From Deltaproteobacteria bacterium (lineage in GTDB: Bacteria; Myxococcota; Myxococcia; Myxococcales; 40CM-4-68-19), in the NCBI GenBank assembly GCA_025358085.1, contig JANYKT010000175.1, positions 1 to 54,910 of the forward strand: a stretch of DNA of 54,910 bases, read 5' to 3'. The notes beneath the pieces were generated by a model that saw nothing but the letters and a program-made list of their open reading frames with translations, had not been told where the DNA came from and searched no databases. Numbering within the stretch: position 1 is the first letter of the stretch; each line of letters opens with the position of its first letter. Positions 45,774 to 53,418 of the stretch are shown one piece after another. Made by a program: the position numbers and the translations under genes.

Positions 45774-46736
45774 TCAATCGCTTTTCACCATCAGTACAAT
45801 TTTGCCGACGAGATCTCCGCGCTGGAGCGCGTCGTGGGCGAGCATGGCGTCCCGCAGCGGAAAGGTCGTGGCGAGCACCGGCCGCAGCTCGCCAGTCGAG
45901 AAACGGTAGAGCGCCCGGGTGGTGAAATCGGCGACCAGGTTTGCCTTCTGTTGCGCCGACCGGGTCCGCAATGTGGAGCCCAGGATCGTGAGGCGCTTTT
46001 GCAGCAGGGCTCCAAGGTCGAGTGTGCCCTTGGCTCCGGTCAAGGTCGAGAGACAGCAGAGCTTGCCGTGGAGGCCGAGCGCCGCGACGTTGGCCTCGAG
46101 GTAGCTCGCCCCCACCAGGTCGAGGATCAGGTCGGCCTTGCGGCCCGCGGCTGCCTGCACAGCCGCTGCCAGGCCTGCCGGAACTTCGGCGCGTGAGAGG
46201 ACGTGCGTCGCACCGAACGAGCGGCAGGCGTCGTGCTTTGCCGGCGATGCGGTGGCGAGGAGGGTGCTCGCGACGCCGCGGCAAAGCTGGAGGGCGGCGG
46301 TGCCGACGCCGCTGGCTGCGGCATGGACCACCACGACCTGGTCGCTTTTGAGCCCACCGAGCGTGACGAGATTCAGCCAGGCGGTGAGAAAGGCCTCGGG
46401 GATGGCGGCCGCCTCCGCGAAACCAAGATTTTCCGGAATCGGCATCGCCTGCGCCGCGGGCACGCGCGCGCGCTCGGCATAGCCGCCGCCAGCGAGCAGG
46501 GCCATCACGCGCTCGCCCCGTCGTGGCTCTGGCTCCAGCACCTCCCCGGCGATTTCGAGGCCGATGGTTTCCGGCTCCCCCGGCGGCGGCGCATAGCGGC
46601 CGAGTCGCTGCAGCAGGTCGGCGCGATTGACTCCCGCGGCGTGCACCTGCACCAGCAGGTCTCCGTCCTGCAGCACAGGCTCGGGTACGTCTTCTTGGAG
46701 CAACATCTGTTCTTCACGAACGACGATCGCGCGCAT
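45774..46736 (-). CDS. MDR-family NAD(P)H:quinone oxidoreductase-like protein
   Basis: This 320-residue protein is of the zinc-free medium-chain dehydrogenase/reductase type (PIG3/QOR-like). The GroES-like N-terminus reads LLVQVHAAGVNRADLLQRLGRY and TIGLEIAGEV. The Rossmann nucleotide-binding loop is VVVHAAASGVGTAALQLC at about 135-152, and the C-terminus has GSTLRTRSAQQKANL. It probably reduces quinones or enones with NAD(P)H. Only 26 bases separate its start from the divergent BtuF-like gene, so their promoters must overlap. Confidence 0.9.
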   Translation of the reverse strand: MRAIVVREEQMLLQEDVPEPVLQDGDLLVQVHAAGVNRADLLQRLGRYAPPPGEPETIGLEIAGEVLEPEPRRGERVMALLAGGGYAERARVPAAQAMPIPENLGFAEAAAIPEAFLTAWLNLVTLGGLKSDQVVVVHAAASGVGTAALQLCRGVASTLLATASPAKHDACRSFGATHVLSRAEVPAGLAAAVQAAAGRKADLILDLVGASYLEANVAALGLHGKLCCLSTLTGAKGTLDLGALLQKRLTILGSTLRTRSAQQKANLVADFTTRALYRFSTGELRPVLATTFPLRDAMLAHDALQRGDLVGKIVLMVKSD

Positions 46737-46762
46737 TTCCCGCGGAGGATATACCTCTTGGC

Positions 46763-47617
46763 GTGACGCCGTTTCGCCTCGAGGACGACCGCAAGCAGGA
46801 GCTGCTCTTCGTGCGGCCTCCGCGGCGCGTGGTTTCGCTGGTCCCGAGCGACACGCTCTCGGTGATCGCGCTGGGCCAAGGAACGCGCCTGGTCGGGCGC
46901 ACCCGCTATTGCGACGCGCCTTCCACCGTGCCTGTCGTCGGCGGCACCAAGGACGTGGATGTCGAGGCGGTGGCGCGCCTGGAGCCGGACCTGGTGTTGG
47001 CGAACCAGGAGGAGAACTCGCGCGCGCACGTCGAGGAGCTGATCAAGCGGCAATTCAATGTCTACGTGTCGTTCCCGAAGACGGTGGCGCAGGGGCTCGC
47101 GCACCTGGCGCGGCTGTCCAAGATCCTCGAGAGCGGGGCTGAGCTGGTGCGGCGAGGGTACGCTCTGTTGTCGCTGCCTCCTCCGCCTGGTCCGCCGCTG
47201 CGCGCGTTCGTGCCCATCTGGATGGACCCGCTGATGACCATCGGCGGCGAGACCTTCATCAGCGATGCGCTGCGGCTGGCGGGCGCGGAGAACGTCTTTG
47301 CGGACCGCGTCCGGCGCTATCCGCTGGCGGCCGATCTGCGCGGCCAGCCCGCGGGCGACCCGGGCCAGCGCGACGTGCGCTATCCGCGCGTGACGCTCGA
47401 GGAGGTGGTTCAGCGCGCACCTTCAATCATCCTCCTGCCTGACGAGCCGCACCCCTTCAGCGAAGCGGACGCGCAGGTCTTCCGCGCACTCGCCGATCTC
47501 CCCGCGGCGCGCGCTTGCAGAGTCCTTTTCTGCGGCGGACGCGATCTCTCCTGGTACGGCGCCCAGAGCGTCGAGGGTATTGCCCGCCTGCGCGCGCTGA
47601 TTGATACGCTCCGCTAA
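46763..47617 (+). CDS. BtuF-like metal/cobalamin-binding protein without signal peptide
   Basis: This 284-residue protein has the helical-backbone periplasmic-binding fold: RVVSLVPSDTLSVIALGQGTRLVGRTRYCD, then VGGTKDVDVEAVARLEPDLVLAN. This matches the BtuF/FecB family that delivers vitamin B12 or Fe-siderophores. Unlike normal family members it begins directly with the domain (VTPFRLEDDRKQELLFV) and shows no signal peptide, and no permease or ATPase gene is nearby. It may therefore act in the cytoplasm or bind a different ligand. It starts at GTG 46763. Confidence 0.8.
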   Translation: MTPFRLEDDRKQELLFVRPPRRVVSLVPSDTLSVIALGQGTRLVGRTRYCDAPSTVPVVGGTKDVDVEAVARLEPDLVLANQEENSRAHVEELIKRQFNVYVSFPKTVAQGLAHLARLSKILESGAELVRRGYALLSLPPPPGPPLRAFVPIWMDPLMTIGGETFISDALRLAGAENVFADRVRRYPLAADLRGQPAGDPGQRDVRYPRVTLEEVVQRAPSIILLPDEPHPFSEADAQVFRALADLPAARACRVLFCGGRDLSWYGAQSVEGIARLRALIDTLR

Positions 47618-47683
47618 GGCGATACCCTGAGCCGCGCCTTTGATCGCCGAGAGTGCGGTTTCGCGTTTTGATAAGCTCCCGGG

Positions 47684-49177
47684 ATGCGATTCTTGATTAT
47701 CGTAATGCTCTGCGCGGGTCCCGCGTCCGCATACAATGAGGCAGTCCATGCGCTCATCACCGGTCGGGCGCTCGCGCAGGCGCCCGGCATGTCTGACGAG
47801 CTGCTTCCGCCGACGCAGGCGGACCTTGACGCCTTCCGCGCGCTCTTCTGGAAGTCCGCGGCGCAGGACCCGCGCTTCCGCGCGCGCTTTCCCGCGGTCG
47901 AGTCGTTCGACGCCTGGGCGTTCAAGGAATTCGTCATGCTCGATCCGGCCGCCACCGTGCACGGGTTCGACCTCATCCCCAGCGACGCGCGCCCGCTTCC
48001 GCGGCTCCAGCTGCTCCAGATTGCCAGCCGCTGGCCCGATGACGACGAGCGCAACCAGCACCGCTATCTGCGTGATCCGAAGTCCCACGAGATCCTGCTT
48101 GAAGGAGGCTCGCGCGCAAAAGCCCTCTCCGAAAGCGCGCAGCCGATCCCCTATGACCCGGCCACGCTCGATCTCGGCAGCCTCACCGGCCCGACCTCGC
48201 AGGGGCATGCGCACTATGGGCTGGTCACGGCCCCGCTCAGCGACGACCCCGCCGTGCTCAAGAGCGACCCGCGGCGCTTCGCCATCCCGCCCACCGTCCA
48301 TGCCTATGGCGCTGATTTTGCGCAGCTCTACACCGACCTCGCGCTCTTGGCCGCGCACAGCGACCTTCCTTCAAGCCAATGGCTCGCGATGGCCTTCGCC
48401 GGCTCGGCTTTTCATCATATCGAGGACGTAGCGAATCAAATCCACACCGTGCAAGTCGGCATCTATGAGTTCTTTCAATCAGCCTTCATCCAATCAAAGC
48501 TGCGCGATATGAAGACGATGGGCGGACTCTTCGGCGAGCGCCGCTCGCTGCGGCAGCTTGGACTGCGGCTGATCGCCAATCATCATCTCTTGTCGGAGGA
48601 CCTGTTCGCGCGGCGGGTAGCGCGGGGCGATGCCCCCGCCGTGAATGCTGCGATGGCGACTCTGGATCAGGACGATCCGGTCTATCTGCTGGCGGCGAAC
48701 AGCGCGGTCGCCGGCAGCGGCGGAGAGTTCGGCCGCGCCATTGCCCAGACCCTGATCGAGGAGTCGAGCCTGGAAGGCGCGGAAGTGTATCGACTGGCCT
48801 GGAAGCTGACCCGCCCCGAGCTGCGCGACGGGATGGGAAAGGAGTTTGTCGGCGGCAAGGACGACCCGGACCTATGGGTCGAGCACGGCCCGAGAGCGGG
48901 CGCGGTGCTGGAGCAATTTTATGAACTCGAGAGCCACGGGCTGCGACGCGCCGCCACCGCGCTACGCCTGTGGGACCGCGACTTTCGCGCGGCGCCCGCT
49001 GCGCTGCTACCGGCGGAGATCGCTTATCTGATTCCGTATCATGAGCAGGCCGCGGCCCGGCGCGCGGCCTATCGCCCTGCCGCCGCTGAGCGTCAGGGTA
49101 TTGCCTGGGGCTATCCCATCGCTGCCGCCGCGCTGGTCATGCTCTTTGCTTTCGTGCTTCGGCGCCTCGCCCGCTAA
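47684..49177 (+). CDS. Zinc-dependent phospholipase C / S1-P1-like protein, membrane anchored
   Basis: This is a 497-residue exported protein. A signal peptide (MRFLIIVMLCAGPASA) precedes YNEAVHALITGRALA. The body is all-helical and carries spaced histidine motifs (ATVHGFD, QGHAHYG, SAFHHIEDVANQIHTVQ and LIANHHLL), as expected for the trinuclear-zinc fold of phospholipase C and S1/P1 nuclease. A C-terminal membrane helix (AAAALVMLFAFVLRRLAR) should anchor it with the catalytic part outside the cytoplasm. The exact substrate is unknown, and the ligand set is not certain without alignment. Confidence 0.65.
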   Translation: MRFLIIVMLCAGPASAYNEAVHALITGRALAQAPGMSDELLPPTQADLDAFRALFWKSAAQDPRFRARFPAVESFDAWAFKEFVMLDPAATVHGFDLIPSDARPLPRLQLLQIASRWPDDDERNQHRYLRDPKSHEILLEGGSRAKALSESAQPIPYDPATLDLGSLTGPTSQGHAHYGLVTAPLSDDPAVLKSDPRRFAIPPTVHAYGADFAQLYTDLALLAAHSDLPSSQWLAMAFAGSAFHHIEDVANQIHTVQVGIYEFFQSAFIQSKLRDMKTMGGLFGERRSLRQLGLRLIANHHLLSEDLFARRVARGDAPAVNAAMATLDQDDPVYLLAANSAVAGSGGEFGRAIAQTLIEESSLEGAEVYRLAWKLTRPELRDGMGKEFVGGKDDPDLWVEHGPRAGAVLEQFYELESHGLRRAATALRLWDRDFRAAPAALLPAEIAYLIPYHEQAAARRAAYRPAAAERQGIAWGYPIAAAALVMLFAFVLRRLAR

Positions 49178-49220
49178 AGCCAATCCGGCAAAGTCTCGCC
49201 CCTACGCTCCATTGCTCATG

Positions 49221-49261
49221 CAATGAAAACGCCGCGCCAGGGTCTCTGGCGCGGCGCATTG
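49221..49261 (-). terminator. Strong hairpin terminator between convergent genes
   Basis: A perfect 10-bp stem (GCCGCGCCAG/CTGGCGCGGC, 49231-49240 and 49246-49255) with a 5-base loop lies between two convergent genes. The outer CAATG and CATTG also pair. On the minus strand the stem is followed by GTTTTC, so it should end transcription of the Stig1-like lipoprotein gene. It may also act on the phospholipase-like gene from the other side. Confidence 0.8.
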
Positions 49262-49290
49262 TGAGGGAGTCTGATTCGCGGTTTGACCGC

Positions 49291-52200
49291 TCAGGGATTC
49301 AGCGGCGCGGGCGGGGTGTGGCCCGGCAGCGGCAGCGCCATGACATACCCGTCGGCTGCGCTGCCGTCATTGAAGCTGAACAGAAGCTCCTTGAGGTCCG
49401 GCGTGATCACCGTCCCGAGCGCGGTGGTCTGTGCCGAGAAGTTGCGGCTCACATTGATGAACTTCGCCGGGCTCTGGCCGCCCCAGACTTTGAACAGCGA
49501 GTTGGACGTGGTGTCGAAGTCGTTGAAGATGCTCCAGTCGGGCAGGAAGGGACCGCCGAAGAGCGAGACCGTCGCTGGTTGCGACAAGCCGCTGTTGCTG
49601 CCGCTGAACAGCACATCGAAGGTGCCGTCCTTCTGTAGTCGCACGGACCCCCCGTTGCCGAGGAGGGGAAGGACACTCCCGAAAGCCAGGCTGTTCGCCT
49701 GGTAAGCCAGCAGTCCTTCATTGTTATCGACGGACGAGAAGAAGACGGCGGTGTCGTTGCTGGGCTGATAGCCAGACGGGAGCGCCTGGGTATCCACGCG
49801 GCTGGTCGAGGCGCCGGGCGGGGCCACCGCGAGTCGCACGCTGTTGCCCTCGACCGAGAGCTGGTCGAGCACAATGGCGGTGTTCGCGCCGCCGACGAAG
49901 CCGATGATGGGTTTGGTTGTGCCGCCGAGGTTGCCTGCGACAACGCGGCCGAAGTCGGTGCGCGAAAAAGCGCCGGTGGTGAGGTCGATGGTCTCGACGA
50001 TGCCGGTCGTGGTCGCGGCTCCGGAAAAGCTGCTCGTGCTCGTGTTCGCGTCGCGCAGGACGTAGGCGTGGTCGCCGTCGGGCGTGAAGCCGAAGGAGTT
50101 GATGCCGTTGCCGTTGAGAATGGGCGCGTCTCCCAGGAAGCCCGCGTTCACCAGCGGCACCAGGGTTCGCGCGAAGTTGGCGCCGGGGACCAGCGGAGCG
50201 ACATAGAGCGTTCCATCCGAGCGCGCGACCAGAAGGCGTTGTTTGTCCTCTCGAGTCTTGAACCAGAACACGTGGTCCATGACCCGTGTGGCGCTGACGA
50301 GCCCGGCGGCCGCGGTCAACGGCACCGAGTAAAGATCGGCGCCGCCCTGGTCCGTCTGCGAGAGGAAGAAGAGGGCACCAGCCGCGGCTGACTCGGTCCG
50401 CGCGTTGACCGTGATGGACGACTGGATCTGGCCAAAATAAGAGTTCAGCCGATCGACTGTCGAGATGGTCCCCTGGAAGTTGGCAAACGAGATGCGCTCA
50501 TGACTGATGGTTTGCCCCGGCGACATGGGGAGCGTTTCGGTCCACACCACATACTGGTGCGCGCCTGCCGGAGCGCCGCCCGCGTAGACCTGGGCGCTGT
50601 GAACGAAGTGCGGAGCGTAGCCGAAAAAGTTTGCGGACGGGACGGCCCCCAGCAGGGTGTCGGTGCCCGTGGCCAGGTCGAGCAGATGTCCCCGGTAGAC
50701 CGTATTGGGCGCGCCGGGCAGCTGGTCGCTGGTGACGAACAGTGCCTTCGTTTGATCGTCGCTGATGGCGAATGAGGTATTGAAGCCGGTGCGCGCGAGG
50801 ACCCCCCCTAATTGAACAGCACCGGCGGTGGTGCCGTTCGTGGGTGCCGGAAAGAAGGACTGCGGAGTGCCACCCTGCAGCCTGATCTCGATGATTTGCT
50901 GGCCGCTGCCGGCGGTTGCCCCGGGCACTGTTCCGAGAACGACCCCCGGGCTCGCCACCACGAAGTTGCCGCCGATGACTCCTCCCCCGGTCAGGCCAAT
51001 CTGCACCGGCGCCAGCAGCACCGGCTGGGCGGTGCCATCGAAGTAGGCGGCGCCGATGAACGCAGTGCCGGTGGTGTCCGTGTACTGGAAAACGATCTCG
51101 CCGCCCGGGAAGACTTTCAGGTCGCGCGCGGTGGTGGCGGGCCGCGCTGCAGCGAGCAGGGGCGCGAGGTGGCTCCCGGCGGCAATAGCCGGGTGGAAGA
51201 GGAGCGGACGCACGTCGCCGGCGTTGTTGAACCAGCCTGCGATGGCACCTGAACTCGTGGTCTGCAGCCCCGAGTTGTTTCCAAATGAGTTGAAGCTTCC
51301 AGTTGCCGGGCAGCCGAGGCCGCCGCGATTCGCGTTGCCGCTGCTCTGGAAGATGCCGGCCACCACCGCGGGAACGGTGGTTTGCGCGGGGCTTGCGGTG
51401 GCGAAGTAGGAGACCGCATTGGCTGCCGGGAGCCCAGCGACCGTATCGCAGAGCAGCATCGCCGCGGGCGTGACGACGTCGATGCCGCGAAAGATGATGC
51501 CCGCCGGCGGGGTGACGTAGTTGACCTTGAGCAGCAGGGGACTGTCGACGCGATCGACGCCGGTGCCGCTGGAATTCACGGCGTAGACGCCGCTGCCCTC
51601 GGGCACTGGCCGGAGCGTATCGACGAAGTAGGTGGCGGCGCCGACCTTCGCGCCGGGCTGATCACTTACAGTCGCGTTGAGATCGGACGCGCCCTGCGCG
51701 AACAGCTCTTTAGTTGAGGCGATGTAATAGATGGAGTGATTGCCGGTCGTGTCCGCGTTCTTGCCGATGACCGCTGGCCCGCTGAGCGGGGCGATACGGC
51801 CGACAGTAAAGTTGATCGACGCCGAACACGGCCCGACCTGTCCGGCGCTGTCAATGGGGCAGGCTGTGACGATGAGATCGCCCGTGCCCACCTGCGCCGG
51901 CAAGGCCGAAAGAACGGCCGTCCCGCCGGCACTGACGGTTGCCGTGCCAAAGCTTGTCGTGCCGGAGTTCTGGGTGAACTCCCGGAAATCCACCGCGGCG
52001 ATGTTCTGTGAAGCTGGCACCGCGACCGAAAACTGCAGAGCAGGCCCGTTGAGCGGCACCCATGCGAACTGGTTCGCCCCCTGTCCAACGCGGAATGAGG
52101 GCGTCCCTACCGTCGACACCACCGGCAAAGTCGGCATCGCCGCCGCGCCCGGGGCAGCCAGTACCGTGGCAGTCGTCACTTGCTCGTCGCGGTGGATGTT

Positions 52201-53169
52201 ATCGACGATGCCGGCGTCGGCGGCGCGCTGGACATAAAATTCATCGACGGCCGCAAAGGTAATGATGACTGTTGGCGTGCTCGCAGGAATTGTCAGGTTG
52301 CCGGTCCAGACGGTTGGCTCCGCCTCAGCCGCGCTGTTGAGGAACAAGTCGGTCTGCGTCGTTACGGTCGGAGTCGCGCTTGCCGCGATGGTCGCCGTCA
52401 CCCGCACCACCCGCGCCTGCGAGTGCACCTTGACCGAGACCGTGTAGTTCCCCGGCGCCCCGACCACTGCGGGGCTGAAGGGCACGCCCGTGCGTTCGAT
52501 GCTCAGCTTCGTGAGCGCGACGCCATTCTCGCAATTGGCGACTACGGTCCCGCAGGCGCCGCAGTTGTTCGGGTCGTGCTGCGTGTCGACGCAGACATTG
52601 CCGCATTGGGCAACCGGGCAGGGGTTGCACGCGCTGGCGGAGCAGATTTCGCTGGTGGCGCAGGCAGTGCCGCAGGCGCCGCAATTGGCACGGTCGGTGC
52701 GCAGATCCGCGTAGGTCGTCCCGATGCCGGACCCGCCGCAGGCCGCGGTGCCGGTGACCGTGGTGCACTTGCCCGTCTGGCACTGCTGCGCGCCGTTGCA
52801 GACGCTGCCGCAGCTGCCGCAGTTCTCGTGGTCCGTCGTGGTGTCGGTGCAATAGGCGGTGATCCCACCGTCCGCGGTCACCTTGCCGCCGCAGACCACT
52901 TTAGTGGTGCTGCTGAACCCGCCGCCGCAGTCCGCGACGCAGGCGCCGGTATGGCAGGCGACCGCGGCCGAGCCAGTCACCGGCGGGCAGGCGAGGTTGC
53001 AGGCGCCGCAGTTCTTCGGGTCGCTCGTCAGGTCGGCGCAGAAAGACGCAGCTCCGGCCGGGGGAAGGCACAAATTCTGGCTGGCGGCGCACTTGGAGGG
53101 TGCGTTCGTGCTGGTTCCGCAAGCGAGGAAAAGCGCGGCGAGGAGCGTTGCGGAGGAGGCGCGGATCAT
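49291..53169 (-). CDS. Large lipoprotein with N-terminal Stig1-like Cys-rich repeats
   Basis: This is a 1292-residue secreted lipoprotein. The signal LLAALFLACGTS places the lipidated Cys at 17. Residues about 25-220 contain some thirty cysteines in repeated NCGxCGxxC units (DPKNCGACNLAC, DHENCGSCGSVC, RANCGACGTAC, DPNNCGACGT), the Stig1-like repeat common in myxobacterial surface proteins. An Ig-like region follows to about 470. The remaining 800 residues look like beta-rich TolB/beta-propeller-type repeats. It is probably a cell-surface protein. No catalytic motif is seen. A strong terminator follows at 49221-49261. Confidence 0.85.
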   Translation of the reverse strand: MIRASSATLLAALFLACGTSTNAPSKCAASQNLCLPPAGAASFCADLTSDPKNCGACNLACPPVTGSAAVACHTGACVADCGGGFSSTTKVVCGGKVTADGGITAYCTDTTTDHENCGSCGSVCNGAQQCQTGKCTTVTGTAACGGSGIGTTYADLRTDRANCGACGTACATSEICSASACNPCPVAQCGNVCVDTQHDPNNCGACGTVVANCENGVALTKLSIERTGVPFSPAVVGAPGNYTVSVKVHSQARVVRVTATIAASATPTVTTQTDLFLNSAAEAEPTVWTGNLTIPASTPTVIITFAAVDEFYVQRAADAGIVDNIHRDEQVTTATVLAAPGAAAMPTLPVVSTVGTPSFRVGQGANQFAWVPLNGPALQFSVAVPASQNIAAVDFREFTQNSGTTSFGTATVSAGGTAVLSALPAQVGTGDLIVTACPIDSAGQVGPCSASINFTVGRIAPLSGPAVIGKNADTTGNHSIYYIASTKELFAQGASDLNATVSDQPGAKVGAATYFVDTLRPVPEGSGVYAVNSSGTGVDRVDSPLLLKVNYVTPPAGIIFRGIDVVTPAAMLLCDTVAGLPAANAVSYFATASPAQTTVPAVVAGIFQSSGNANRGGLGCPATGSFNSFGNNSGLQTTSSGAIAGWFNNAGDVRPLLFHPAIAAGSHLAPLLAAARPATTARDLKVFPGGEIVFQYTDTTGTAFIGAAYFDGTAQPVLLAPVQIGLTGGGVIGGNFVVASPGVVLGTVPGATAGSGQQIIEIRLQGGTPQSFFPAPTNGTTAGAVQLGGVLARTGFNTSFAISDDQTKALFVTSDQLPGAPNTVYRGHLLDLATGTDTLLGAVPSANFFGYAPHFVHSAQVYAGGAPAGAHQYVVWTETLPMSPGQTISHERISFANFQGTISTVDRLNSYFGQIQSSITVNARTESAAAGALFFLSQTDQGGADLYSVPLTAAAGLVSATRVMDHVFWFKTREDKQRLLVARSDGTLYVAPLVPGANFARTLVPLVNAGFLGDAPILNGNGINSFGFTPDGDHAYVLRDANTSTSSFSGAATTTGIVETIDLTTGAFSRTDFGRVVAGNLGGTTKPIIGFVGGANTAIVLDQLSVEGNSVRLAVAPPGASTSRVDTQALPSGYQPSNDTAVFFSSVDNNEGLLAYQANSLAFGSVLPLLGNGGSVRLQKDGTFDVLFSGSNSGLSQPATVSLFGGPFLPDWSIFNDFDTTSNSLFKVWGGQSPAKFINVSRNFSAQTTALGTVITPDLKELLFSFNDGSAADGYVMALPLPGHTPPAPLNP

Positions 53170-53281
53170 TCGGAACCCCTGGAAGAAGCGCTGCAGGAAC
53201 TCCTTTTAGCAGGACCTACGCTTGCACTCCAACGACGATGGTCCGCTACCCAACCCAGCAGGCTCAAAACGCAACCGGCCC

Positions 53282-53299
53282 CCCGAGCGGCGGCTCGGG
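53282..53299 (-). terminator. Hairpin downstream of ffh
   Basis: CCCGAGC/GCTCGGG is a perfect 7-bp stem with a 4-base loop, about 120 bases beyond the ffh stop on the minus strand. A short T-run (TTTT) follows only after about 14 bases, so it is a weak candidate. Confidence 0.3.
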
Positions 53300-53339
53300 C
53301 TCGGCGAGCGTGAGGTCAGGCGGGCGCGCTACTTCCCCT

Positions 53340-53355
53340 GGCTTTGCGCAAAGCC
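53340..53355. promoter_or_regulatory. Perfect 16-bp palindrome between ffh and lipoprotein gene
   Basis: GGCTTTGCGCAAAGCC is a perfect palindrome without a spacer, about 170 bases upstream of the lipoprotein gene and 64 bases after the ffh stop. It could be an operator for the lipoprotein gene or part of the ffh 3' end. Confidence 0.35.
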
Positions 53356-53418
53356 GCCAAACGTCCCAGCGAGTCAGAGGCGCGGCCCAGGTAGGCGCGC
53401 ACTCGAACTCTGCTTGAT

